In this document: positions 55,565 to 63,706 of the stretch, in pieces | How positions within the stretch are numbered: position 1 is the first letter of the stretch | Layout: every line of letters starts with the position of its first letter | From: Microbacterium protaetiae | GTDB taxonomy: Bacteria > Actinomycetota > Actinomycetes > Actinomycetales > Microbacteriaceae | Assembly: GCF_004135285.1 (NCBI RefSeq) | Contig: NZ_CP035494.1 | Span: 1,922,001 to 1,986,000, forward strand | Direction of reading: 5' to 3' | Length of the DNA: 64,000 nt | The notes under the pieces: model-generated | Told to the model about the DNA's origin: nothing | Databases searched by the model: none | What the model saw: only the letters and a program-made list of their open reading frames with translations | Program-made: the position numbers and the translations under genes

Positions 55565-57994
55565 GTGACGCGACATCCCTCGTCGACGTACCGCCTGCAG
55601 ATCCGGCAGACGTTCGACCTGGATGCCGCAGCCGAGCTGACCGGCTACCTGTGCGATCTCGGGGTCGGGTGGGCGTATCTGTCGCCGCTGCTTCAGGCCA
55701 CGAGCGGGTCGGACCACGGGTACGACGTGGTCGATGTGTCGCGCGTGGATCCCGCGCGCGGCGGCGCCGCAGGTCTGGCGCGGTTCGCCGCGGCCGCGCA
55801 CGAGGCGGGGCTCGGCATTCTCGTCGACATCGTGCCGAACCACCTGGGGGTGGCAAGGCCCACGCAGAACCCGTGGTGGTGGGACGTCTTGCGTCGCGGG
55901 CGAGCCTCGCGCTATGCCGAGGCGTTCGACATCGACGCGGAGTTCGGCGGCGGACGGGTGCGGTTGCCCGTGCTCGGCGACCCGCACGACGCCGCTGCCG
56001 TGCGAGTGGATGCCGCGGCCGGCGTTGCGCGGTACGGCGATCATGTACTGCCCTTGGCCGACGGCTCGGCCGATGACGGTGCCGATGTCGCGACGGTGCT
56101 GGGCCGTCAGCACTGGGAACTCGTGTTCTGGCGCGACGAGGCCACGGCGCTGAATTATCGCCGCTTCTTCACGATCTCCAGCCTCGCGGCCGTGCGCGTC
56201 GAGGTGCCGTGGGTGTTCGATGCGCTGCACGCCAAGGTGCTGCGCTGGGTGCGCGAAGGCATGGTCGACGGTGTGCGCGTCGACCATCCCGACGGCCTGG
56301 CCGACCCCGGCGCCTACCTCGCGCGGTTGGCGCGGGCGCTGCGCGAGGCGCGTGCCGGCTCGGCACGTGCCGGCGCCGCTGACGCTGACGCTGACGCTGA
56401 CGCTGACGCCGACGCTGACGCTGACGCCGACGCCGACGCCGACGCCGACGCGTACATCGTCGTCGAGAAGATCCTCGAACACGACGAGACCCTGCCCGAC
56501 TGGTGGCAGACCGACGGCACCACCGGCTACGACGCGCTCGCCGAGATCGATCGGGTGCTCGTCGATCCTGCCGGCGAAGCACCGCTCACCGACCTCGATG
56601 CCCGGCTGCGCGCCGAGACCGGTCTTCGTGCGGTGTCATGGCCACAGCTGGTGCACGATGCGAAACGGTCGGCAGCTGACACCGTGCTGCGCGCCGAGGT
56701 GCGCCGGCTCGTGCGATGCCTGCCCGAGCCGATGCGCACGCCCGATGCCGACGACGCGCTCGCCGAACTGCTCGCGTGCTTTCCGGTGTACCGTACCTAT
56801 CTGCCCGCCGGGCGGCGGATTCTCGCTGAGGCGGTGGCTGCGGCATCCCTTCGTCGTCCCGATCTCGCGACCACTCTCGCCCTTATCGAGCCGCTGCTCG
56901 CCGACAGGGCGAACGAGCTCGCTCGTCGGTTCGAGCAGACGACCGGGGCGGTGATGGCCAAGGGCGTCGAAGACGCGGCGTTCTACCGCTTCACGCGTCT
57001 GAGTTCGCTGACCGAGGTGGGCGGTGATCCCTCGGTGTTCGCACTGTCGGTGCCGGCTTTCCATCGCGCGCAGCAGCGGCGCCAGGCCTCGTGGCCGCAC
57101 ACGATGACGGCGCTGTCGACCCACGACACCAAACGCAGCGAGGATGTGCGGGCGCGGCTGGCTGTGTTGGCCGAGCTGCCCGGGGAGTGGTCCGCGACGC
57201 TCGATCGGCTGCGTGCGACGGCCTCGACCGGGCATGGACCGTTCGACGCGCTGCTCTGGCAGGCGATCGTCGGCAGCTGGCCGGCGACGGCCGAGCGGCT
57301 GCACGCCTATGCCGAAAAGGCCGCGCGCGAAGCGGGCGAGCGCACGAGTTGGAGCCAGGTGGATGCCGCGTTTGAAGCCCGTGTGCACGCGGTGGTCGAC
57401 GCAGCCTTCGACGATGCTCCCGCGGGTGCGCGGGCGATCGTCGAGGCGTTCGTGGCGCGCATCGCCGGTCCTGGGTGGTCGAATGCGTTGGCGGCGAAGC
57501 TGCTGCAGCTGGCTGGCCCCGGCATCCCCGACCTCTATCAAGGCTCCGAGCTGTGGGACCTCTCGCTGGTTGACCCCGACAACCGTCGACCGGTCGATTT
57601 CGGAGCGCGTCGCAGGCTGCTCGCCCGGATCGACGACGGGTGGATGCCGCCGGTCGACGCGTCGGGAGCAGCAAAGCTGCTCGTCGTCTCACGCGCCCTG
57701 CGGGCGCGGCGTGATCGCCCCGATCTGTTCACGCAGTATCGGCCGGCGACGGTGGTGGGCCGGGCAGCCGAGCACGCCGTCGCCTTCGATCGCGGGGGTG
57801 CTGTTGCGGTGACGACCCGGCTGCCGGTGGGCCTTGCCGCGCGCGGCGGGTGGGCAGACACGGCGCTGCTGCGCCGGGGCGGGGCGGCCGTCGATGTCTT
57901 CACGGGCCGCAGGTTCGAGCCGGGCGAGGTGCCGCTGGGTGTGCTGCTGGCCGACTATCCGGTCGCGCTTCTGCTGCCGGACGCCCGTGAATGA
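55565..57994 (+). CDS. treY: Malto-oligosyltrehalose synthase TreY
   Basis: 809 residues, at the upper end for TreY. It starts RHPSSTYRLQIRQTFDLDAA, with VPNHLGVARPTQNPWWWDVL, the catalytic VDGVRVDHPDGLADP and VVEKIL, then STHDTKRSEDVRARLAVL and GIPDLYQGSELWDLSLVDPD. It rearranges the reducing end of maltodextrin to an alpha,alpha-1,1 bond; TreZ then releases trehalose. A 12-unit Asp-Ala microsatellite is inserted just before the VVEKIL motif. No treZ follows, although it is usually adjacent; the sigma factor comes next. It has a GTG start 3 bp after glgX. Confidence 0.93.
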   Translation: MTRHPSSTYRLQIRQTFDLDAAAELTGYLCDLGVGWAYLSPLLQATSGSDHGYDVVDVSRVDPARGGAAGLARFAAAAHEAGLGILVDIVPNHLGVARPTQNPWWWDVLRRGRASRYAEAFDIDAEFGGGRVRLPVLGDPHDAAAVRVDAAAGVARYGDHVLPLADGSADDGADVATVLGRQHWELVFWRDEATALNYRRFFTISSLAAVRVEVPWVFDALHAKVLRWVREGMVDGVRVDHPDGLADPGAYLARLARALREARAGSARAGAADADADADADADADADADADADADAYIVVEKILEHDETLPDWWQTDGTTGYDALAEIDRVLVDPAGEAPLTDLDARLRAETGLRAVSWPQLVHDAKRSAADTVLRAEVRRLVRCLPEPMRTPDADDALAELLACFPVYRTYLPAGRRILAEAVAAASLRRPDLATTLALIEPLLADRANELARRFEQTTGAVMAKGVEDAAFYRFTRLSSLTEVGGDPSVFALSVPAFHRAQQRRQASWPHTMTALSTHDTKRSEDVRARLAVLAELPGEWSATLDRLRATASTGHGPFDALLWQAIVGSWPATAERLHAYAEKAAREAGERTSWSQVDAAFEARVHAVVDAAFDDAPAGARAIVEAFVARIAGPGWSNALAAKLLQLAGPGIPDLYQGSELWDLSLVDPDNRRPVDFGARRRLLARIDDGWMPPVDASGAAKLLVVSRALRARRDRPDLFTQYRPATVVGRAAEHAVAFDRGGAVAVTTRLPVGLAARGGWADTALLRRGGAAVDVFTGRRFEPGEVPLGVLLADYPVALLLPDARE
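56381..56452 (+). repeat. treY: 6-bp microsatellite inside treY encoding 12 Asp-Ala pairs
   Basis: Twelve GACGCT/GACGCC/GACGCG units, with mixed third bases, encode a run of alternating Asp and Ala directly before YIVVEKIL. The 6-bp unit keeps frame, so length changes would not break the enzyme. Confidence 0.95.
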
Positions 57995-58071
57995 CCTGCA
58001 GAAACTCGTCGATTGTCATGTATCAGGCCGACGGGTACCGTCCTCTCGCAGATGTGGAGACAATTGTCTAT

Positions 58072-58692
58072 GTGACATCCCTTGATGAGCCGGCCGCTGC
58101 CGCCGCGCCCGCCGACGGCGAGCCGACGCGCTGGGAGCGCGCGGGCGCGCTGTTCGCTGCCTGGCGCGACGGCGACACCCGTGCGATGGACGAGTTGGTG
58201 CGGCTCATGACCCCGACGCTCTGGCACGTCGTGCGGGCGTACGGGGTCGATGCCGCACTGGCCGAAGACGTCGTGCAGACCACCTGGCTCACCCTGGTGC
58301 GCCGGCACGAGACCATCACCGAACCGCGGGCGGTGTCGGGGTGGCTGACCACGACCGCGCGACGCGAGGCCTGGCGCGCGGGCAAGTCGCAGCGGCGGGC
58401 CGACGTCACCGAGACCGAGGAGCTCGAACCCAAGCTGCCGACGGCCGAGTCGGCCGAGGCATCCGCCGCCCGCAACGATGAGGCGCAGCGCCTGTGGAGC
58501 GCTGTCGCACAGCTGGCCGAGCGGTGCCGGCGCCTGCTGCGGGTCGTCGCGTTCGATGACCGCCCCGACTACGCCCGCATCGCGAAGGACCTGTCGATGC
58601 CGGTCGGTTCGATCGGCCCGACCCGACAGCGCTGCCTGGCCAAGCTTCGGTCGCTGCTCGGCGACGAGGGGGCGATGGCTCATGGCGCCTGA
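58072..58692 (+). CDS. ECF-like RNA polymerase sigma factor
   Basis: About 206 residues from the GTG at 58072 (the ATG at 58018 would add 18). Region 2: ALFAAWRDGDTRAMDELVRL, VRAYGVDAALAEDVVQTTWL and PRAVSGWLTTTARREAWRAG. Region 4: LAERCRRLLRVVAFDDRPDY, ARIAKDLSMPVGSIGPTRQR. It would direct polymerase to a small regulon, probably the CHAT and protease genes downstream. The palindrome AGACAATTGTCT (58058-58069) lies directly before the GTG and may be a control site. The start is uncertain. It overlaps the next gene by 11 bp. Confidence 0.88.
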   Translation: MTSLDEPAAAAAPADGEPTRWERAGALFAAWRDGDTRAMDELVRLMTPTLWHVVRAYGVDAALAEDVVQTTWLTLVRRHETITEPRAVSGWLTTTARREAWRAGKSQRRADVTETEELEPKLPTAESAEASAARNDEAQRLWSAVAQLAERCRRLLRVVAFDDRPDYARIAKDLSMPVGSIGPTRQRCLAKLRSLLGDEGAMAHGA

Positions 58693-59146
58693 GGATGTCG
58701 CCGCCGACGCGGCGCTGTTCGCACGATTGCGCGCGGCGTGGGAAGAGCGCGACCCCGTGCCGGCCGGCCTCATCGATCGGATGGTGGCCGCCGTGGCCGT
58801 CGAGGACCTCACCCGCGAGTACGCGCTGCTCACGCTGGTCGAGGGCCAGTACGCCGAGGTGCGCGGCGAAAGCGACACGGCGACGCTGCAGTTCAGCGAC
58901 GGCGAGACGAGCGTGCTGCTGCACATCGCCGCCACCGAGGGCGGCGATCACCGCATCGACGGGTGGGTGGATGCCGCGGTCAGCGAGGTTCGCCTCGTGC
59001 AGGGTGAGCGCGAGAAGAAGACTGAGGTCGGTGAGCACGGCCGATTCGCGTTCGACGGGGTGCGCGCGGGGCTGGCGCGGGTGCGGCTGACGGTCACCCG
59101 CGAGGGCGAGTCGACCGAGTTCCAGACGCCGCAGTTCGAAGTCTGA
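58682..59146 (+). CDS. Partner protein of the sigma factor, unknown function
   Basis: 154 residues, soluble. An N-terminal helical part (LFARLRAAWEERDPVPAGLI, DRMVAAVAVEDLTREYALLT) is followed by a beta-rich part (TATLQFSDGETSVLLHIAAT, VRAGLARVRLTVTREGESTE). The translational overlap with the sigma gene suggests it acts with it, possibly as an anti-sigma or substrate-sensing factor; it has no membrane segment. A perfect 12-bp hairpin terminator follows. No family was recognised with confidence. Confidence 0.7.
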   Translation: MAPEDVAADAALFARLRAAWEERDPVPAGLIDRMVAAVAVEDLTREYALLTLVEGQYAEVRGESDTATLQFSDGETSVLLHIAATEGGDHRIDGWVDAAVSEVRLVQGEREKKTEVGEHGRFAFDGVRAGLARVRLTVTREGESTEFQTPQFEV

Positions 59147-59147
59147 G

Positions 59148-59177
59148 CGGTCGGGGCGGTGCGGGCCGCCCCGACCG
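59148..59177. terminator. Strong bidirectional terminator
   Basis: CGGTCGGGGCGG (59148-59159) pairs perfectly with CCGCCCCGACCG (59166-59177) around a 6-nt loop. It separates the sigma operon from the opposite-strand peptide gene. Confidence 0.88.
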
Positions 59178-59179
59178 GG

Positions 59180-59287
59180 TCATTCTTCGTCTTCGACGGT
59201 GAGGGCGTTGACGGCGAGTTGCGGTGACAGTGCGGCCAAGACGGCAGTGACTGCCGGTGGGACGCCGTTTGTGCTTGTGAAGGGCAT
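59180..59287 (-). CDS. Small 35-residue peptide gene between sigma and CHAT genes
   Basis: The frame is shorter than most gene finders accept. The start ATG at 59287 is preceded by AAGGAA with a 5-base spacing, a good ribosome site. The peptide starts MPFTSTNGVPPAV, continues as a hydrophobic helix-like middle (LAALSPQLAVNAL) and ends TVEDEE. It ends beside the 59148 terminator and is divergent from the CHAT gene, leaving a 107-bp shared control region. The first residues PFTSTN resemble the PFMSTN and NPYTST repeats in the S8 protease of this cassette. It could be a signal, regulator or protease substrate. Confidence 0.5.
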   Translation of the reverse strand: MPFTSTNGVPPAVTAVLAALSPQLAVNALTVEDEE

Positions 59288-59394
59288 GATGGTTCCTTCG
59301 TTTTTGGAGAGTGGACTCCATAACAGTTCCACCACAATGGCCGCCGCGCAATGCCTACCAAGCGAGGTGACAGCGGTTGCGCGAAGATGGGTGA

Positions 59395-61866
59395 GTGACC
59401 CCGACCGCCGCCGAGTTGCACCGTCATGCTGTGGATCAGAGCATCCGCGGGCGTTTCGCTGGTGCGGAGCGCACTCTTCAGCGCGCTGAGAAGCTGTCGG
59501 ACGACGCCGATGTACGGGCTCGCATCAGCGGCACGCGAGCGTTCATCTTGCTGCGCACGGGAAAGCCCGCGCAAGCGGAGGCACTCTGTCGGGCAGCGCT
59601 GGACGGCACCGGGGTAAGCGACACGACGCGCGCGGTATTGCTCGGGCAGCTAGGGGCAATCGCTCATGGCTCGGGTCGACTCCGCGAGGCGGAACGCCAC
59701 CTCACGGCGGCTATCAACAGTCTCGCTACTGACCGTGTTGCGGAGGGCCGGGTTCGGATGAATCGCAGTCTCCACAGGCTTCAACTGCGCAACGCAGATG
59801 GTGCTGCGGAAGATCTGGAACGAGCGATCCGAATCTTCCACGATGTCGGGCTGGCGGTAGATGAAGCACAAGCGAAACATAACTGGGCCTACGTCGCCCT
59901 CCTGCGTGGTGACCTCGTCGCCGCTCTCCGCGGAATGCAAGAGGCTCGACCGCTTGCTGCCGCGTCCCCGGCGGCTCGCGCTGTGGGCGATGTGGACCGG
60001 GCTGAGGTCATGCGCGATGCCGGGCTTACGAGGGAGGCCGAGCGAATACTGGCGTCTGCCGCGGCGTTGTTCGGTTCACAGCGGATGCCGCAGTTTCGTG
60101 CTGAGGCGGAACTGCAGCTGGCGAATTCTCAACTGCTGCATGACCCTCCCCGAGCCGCACGCACGGCCTCCGCTGCCGAACGTCGATTCACCACGCTGGA
60201 AAGCACAGTGTGGGCGACGCGGGCAGCGGCAGTTCGTATGCAGGCAGAACTTGCGGGCGGTGGAGTGCAACGCGGTGGTGGCCGGCGGCCTGATCCGAAG
60301 TACGTGCCTTCCGGCGACGACGTCGAGAAGACGGCGGCCACTCTCGTTCGCGCGGGTCTAACCAGCGACGCGGCGGCGTTGCGTCTGAGCCTCGCGATCT
60401 GGCGCGCGCGGCACGCGCAGGTACCGAGCAGCGGCACCACGCGAGTGCCGAGGTCAGCACCGATCCGTGTTCAGCTGCTCGCTCATGAGGCACGCGTGGC
60501 TCGTGCCCTTGCGCGTGGGCAGCAGGCTCAGGCCCGGCGGGCGGCTGCGGCCGGCCTTGATCTGCTCGCGAACTGGTGTGAGTCGTTCGGAAGTCTTGAC
60601 CTGCAGACATCTGTCGCCATGCATGGCAGCGACTTGGTGTTCGCCGGGCTTGCCAGCGCCGTGGAGTCGGGCAAGCCGACGCTGGTCTTCGAATGGTCCG
60701 AGCGAGCGCGACAGCTCAGCCAGCAGGTCGTGCCGCTGCGGCCACCACCAGATCCGGGCTTGGCCGCCGAGCTCGCTGAGCTCAGGATGTTGCGCGCTGA
60801 CGACCCGAACTGGGCGACCAGCACTCGGGGGATCGCGTTGCAGGAAAGTGTTCGTGCACGGCAGTGGACGCAGACAGCTGCGGGGTCTGTCCGTCGGCGG
60901 CTGAGCCTGGATGAGCTTGCAGACGAGCTCGATGGGCACACCGCGCTCGTCTCCTACGTGTACTCCGGTGACGCGCTCGTCTGTCTCGTTGTCACCCGCG
61001 ATTTTCGTCGAATCGTTCCACTTCCGGAAGCCGCCGACGCCCGCGCGCTACTACCGGGATTGCGTGCGGATCTTGACATGGTCGCCACCGTGCGCACGGG
61101 CCCGCTCGCCCAGGTCGTGCTGCGCTCGCTGGAAGCCCGACTCGCGGACCTGTCTGCTCTGCTGCTGGATGCTCCGCTGCGCTATGCCGGCGATAGACGT
61201 GTCGTGGTCACGGCGCCGGGCATGCTTGCCGGGATTCCGTGGGGGATGCTGCCTGGCATGCGCCGGCGTGCCTTCACTCTGGCGCCGTCGGCCACACGGT
61301 GGGCTGATGTGCGACGTGGCGCCTCCTCGCTGCGCACCGCGGGATTCGCCGTGGGTCCACGTGTCATGCGGGGCCGTGAGGAGGTCCAGACGGCCGCATC
61401 CGCGTGGTCCACGCCGACAGTCCTCGAGCGGGATGCCGCATCCGTCGACGCGGTCACCTCCCTTGCCGCGCACGTTGACGTGCTGCACATCGCCGCACAC
61501 GGTCAGCATGCGACCGATAACGCGCTATTCTCCGGTCTGGAACTGGCCGATGGCACACTGTTCGGGTACGACATCGACCGCATTCCCGATGTGCCGGCGG
61601 TTGTCGTGCTCTCTGCGTGCGAGGGTGGCCGCTCCTCCGTGCGGTGGGGCGAGGAGGCGATCGGGATGGCCCGCATCTGGTTGTCTGCCGGTGCGAGGTG
61701 CGTAGTCGCGACACCGGTGGTCGTCGCAGACGACGATGCCTGCGAGTTGCTCGGTGCTCTGCACGGCGAGCTGACCGCCGGCAGCGATCCAGCAGAGGCG
61801 CTCGCTGCGGCATCCACCCGAACGGGGCTTGTGACACCGTTCCAAGTGCACGGGGCAGGATTCTGA
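59395..61866 (+). CDS. TPR-CHAT domain protein (caspase-like cysteine protease)
   Basis: 823 residues. The N-terminal 330 or so residues are TPR-like helical repeats (RFAGAERTLQRAEKL, GKPAQAEALCRAAL, GSGRLREAERHLTAAI). The C-terminal CHAT domain carries the catalytic dyad: His702 in HIAAHGQ and Cys742 in VVLSACEGG; LFSGLELADG is a further conserved segment. CHAT proteases in other systems, such as the Csx29 subunit of type III-E CRISPR, cut partner proteins when activated. The GTG at 59395 is used. The S8 protease gene follows, so it may activate or be activated by that enzyme. Cytosolic; no signal. Confidence 0.9.
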   Translation: MTPTAAELHRHAVDQSIRGRFAGAERTLQRAEKLSDDADVRARISGTRAFILLRTGKPAQAEALCRAALDGTGVSDTTRAVLLGQLGAIAHGSGRLREAERHLTAAINSLATDRVAEGRVRMNRSLHRLQLRNADGAAEDLERAIRIFHDVGLAVDEAQAKHNWAYVALLRGDLVAALRGMQEARPLAAASPAARAVGDVDRAEVMRDAGLTREAERILASAAALFGSQRMPQFRAEAELQLANSQLLHDPPRAARTASAAERRFTTLESTVWATRAAAVRMQAELAGGGVQRGGGRRPDPKYVPSGDDVEKTAATLVRAGLTSDAAALRLSLAIWRARHAQVPSSGTTRVPRSAPIRVQLLAHEARVARALARGQQAQARRAAAAGLDLLANWCESFGSLDLQTSVAMHGSDLVFAGLASAVESGKPTLVFEWSERARQLSQQVVPLRPPPDPGLAAELAELRMLRADDPNWATSTRGIALQESVRARQWTQTAAGSVRRRLSLDELADELDGHTALVSYVYSGDALVCLVVTRDFRRIVPLPEAADARALLPGLRADLDMVATVRTGPLAQVVLRSLEARLADLSALLLDAPLRYAGDRRVVVTAPGMLAGIPWGMLPGMRRRAFTLAPSATRWADVRRGASSLRTAGFAVGPRVMRGREEVQTAASAWSTPTVLERDAASVDAVTSLAAHVDVLHIAAHGQHATDNALFSGLELADGTLFGYDIDRIPDVPAVVVLSACEGGRSSVRWGEEAIGMARIWLSAGARCVVATPVVVADDDACELLGALHGELTAGSDPAEALAAASTRTGLVTPFQVHGAGF

Positions 61867-62014
61867 AGAAGGACGTATCACCGCCGGATGAGACGGCTCT
61901 CACACTGTGGGACGTTCGCAGCGTCGGGAGATCATAAGACTGGGGAGTCGATCTCGATGCCGGTGCGCTGCGGCGGAGATGTACGGACTGGGGACGCCAT
62001 CGCCGAGCCCAGCG

Positions 62015-62047
62015 GGAAGGATGTCGGGAGAGCCGACGTCCTTCCCG
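62015..62047 (+). terminator. Hairpin between CHAT and S8 protease genes
   Basis: GGGAAGGATGTCGG (62015-62028) pairs with CCGACGTCCTTCCC (62034-62047) with one G-T pair and a 5-nt loop. Without a T-run, it may be a partial terminator, so the protease may also have its own promoter after it. Confidence 0.65.
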
Positions 62048-62108
62048 TGTGCTCGGAGCGATAAAGTTCGAGATCACAGTGCACAAGCGCAAAGGCAAGG
62101 AGGCCACC

Positions 62109-63680
62109 ATGGCGGTGCAGGGAAGCGGCGACGAACCGGTTGAGCGGGCGTCGGGCGGAGCGAGCTGGCAGGAGCGCGAGAACAACATCCGCCCGCTTGG
62201 GGCGGTTCTGCAGCCGCCCGCGGGGGAGGGAGACGATCACTTCTACCCGACGGTGTACATTCCCGATCGCCTTCTTGTGGCTGCAGACCGGGATGCCGCA
62301 GAGGTGGCGCGATCGCTCAACGCTGCATTCGAGCGTGCGGGGTGGAGATTCGAACCTATTCCTGTCGTGACGATCGATCGCCGCGCGTCGCACAGCGACG
62401 TCGACCTGGCTTCTGCCACACGCCTGCAGATCATGGGTGAAGGCGCCGCGGCGGGTTCGAACCCCGACGGGTGGGCCATCCTAGACGCCGCACGTCGCGC
62501 CGGCGTCGATCTCGAGGGCGTGGGTCTCGACCACCTGCTAACAGTGGCGCCGGTCGGAATGAACCCGTTCATGTCCACCAACCCATACGGGTCGACAAAT
62601 CCGTATGGGTCGACCAATCCCTACACCTCAACGAATCCGTACACATCGACGAGCCCGTATGGATCGACTAATCCCGCGGCCGCCGGTCTCGGTGGGTACG
62701 CCCTGCCCGGCTTCGGCGGTCGACAGGTCATCTCGTGGATCGGCGAGGCGCCGGCGCGCGACCGTGAACGCACGAGGCGTCGTCCCGTGGTGATGATCGT
62801 CGACACGGGCTGTGCACCGCACCCATGGTTCGACGGCGGTGTGGTCGACACACACGTGACGCTCGACGGAGAGCCGATCGGCATCGCCGACCCGGCCACG
62901 ACGCCCGATCTGCACCCCGACCTCGTGGGACCTCTCGACGGCGAGATCGACCCGGTCTCGGGCCACGGCACCTTCCTGGCAGGCATCGTGCACCAGGTGT
63001 GCCCGGATGCCGACATCCTCTCCGTGCGTATCGCCGACAGTCTGGGACGGGTCATCGAGTCCGACCTGATGAAGGTGGTCGAGCAGATCGCGGAGCTGGT
63101 GCGCCGTCACGCCCGTGGTGAACAGGGCGGCCGTCGCATCGACGTGCTCAACCTGTCGCTGGGTTATTACCACGAGAAGCCCGAGGACGAGATCTACAGC
63201 AACGGGCTGCGTAAGGCGCTGCTGAAGATCGCGCGGTACGGCACGACGATCGTGTGCAGTGCCGGCAACGATGCGACCGATCGGCCGATGTTCCCGGCCG
63301 CATTCCCGAAGGGAGAGCACGGCGCGCCGCTTCTCGCAGTGGGGGCGAAGAACCCGAGCGGCAAGAGTGTTGCGCTGTTCAGCAATACCGCGCCGTGGGT
63401 CGACGTGTATGCGTGTGGGGTTTCGGTGCTTTCGACATTCCCGAGCTTCGACGGGGGAGCGCAGGCGGTCACGCGCCGTGATGCGCACGGCGAGCGTCGC
63501 GAGTCACTCGACCCCGACGATTTCACGGGGGGCTTCGCCGTGTGGAGCGGAACCTCGTTCGCCGCCCCGCTGATCTCCGGGAGGATCGCGGCGCACTTCA
63601 ACGGATGGGACGACGACGCGGATGCCGCGGCCCGCATCGCCCGCGCGGCCGAGGTGGTCGAGAAGCTGCAGGCCGAGTAG
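62109..63680 (+). CDS. Cytosolic S8 (subtilisin-like) serine protease with NPYGST repeats
   Basis: 523 residues, no signal peptide. AAGGAGG five bases before the ATG at 62109 sets the start. After an N-terminal domain of about 150 residues, a linker has hexapeptide repeats (NPFMST, NPYGST twice, NPYTST twice, SPYGST). The S8 triad is Asp232 (VMIVDTGC), His286 (VSGHGTFLAG) and Ser483 (SGTSFAAPLISG). Most S8 enzymes are secreted; this one is predicted to stay inside and could be activated by the CHAT protein or by loss of the linker. A perfect 12-bp hairpin follows its stop. Confidence 0.9.
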   Translation: MAVQGSGDEPVERASGGASWQERENNIRPLGAVLQPPAGEGDDHFYPTVYIPDRLLVAADRDAAEVARSLNAAFERAGWRFEPIPVVTIDRRASHSDVDLASATRLQIMGEGAAAGSNPDGWAILDAARRAGVDLEGVGLDHLLTVAPVGMNPFMSTNPYGSTNPYGSTNPYTSTNPYTSTSPYGSTNPAAAGLGGYALPGFGGRQVISWIGEAPARDRERTRRRPVVMIVDTGCAPHPWFDGGVVDTHVTLDGEPIGIADPATTPDLHPDLVGPLDGEIDPVSGHGTFLAGIVHQVCPDADILSVRIADSLGRVIESDLMKVVEQIAELVRRHARGEQGGRRIDVLNLSLGYYHEKPEDEIYSNGLRKALLKIARYGTTIVCSAGNDATDRPMFPAAFPKGEHGAPLLAVGAKNPSGKSVALFSNTAPWVDVYACGVSVLSTFPSFDGGAQAVTRRDAHGERRESLDPDDFTGGFAVWSGTSFAAPLISGRIAAHFNGWDDDADAAARIARAAEVVEKLQAE

Positions 63681-63706
63681 CGGGGCCGGGCGTGCCCGGC
63701 CCCGCC
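63681..63706 (+). terminator. Terminator after the S8 protease gene
   Basis: GCGGGGCCGGGC (63681-63692) and GCCCGGCCCCGC (63695-63706) are perfectly complementary around GT, starting directly after the stop. Confidence 0.85.
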
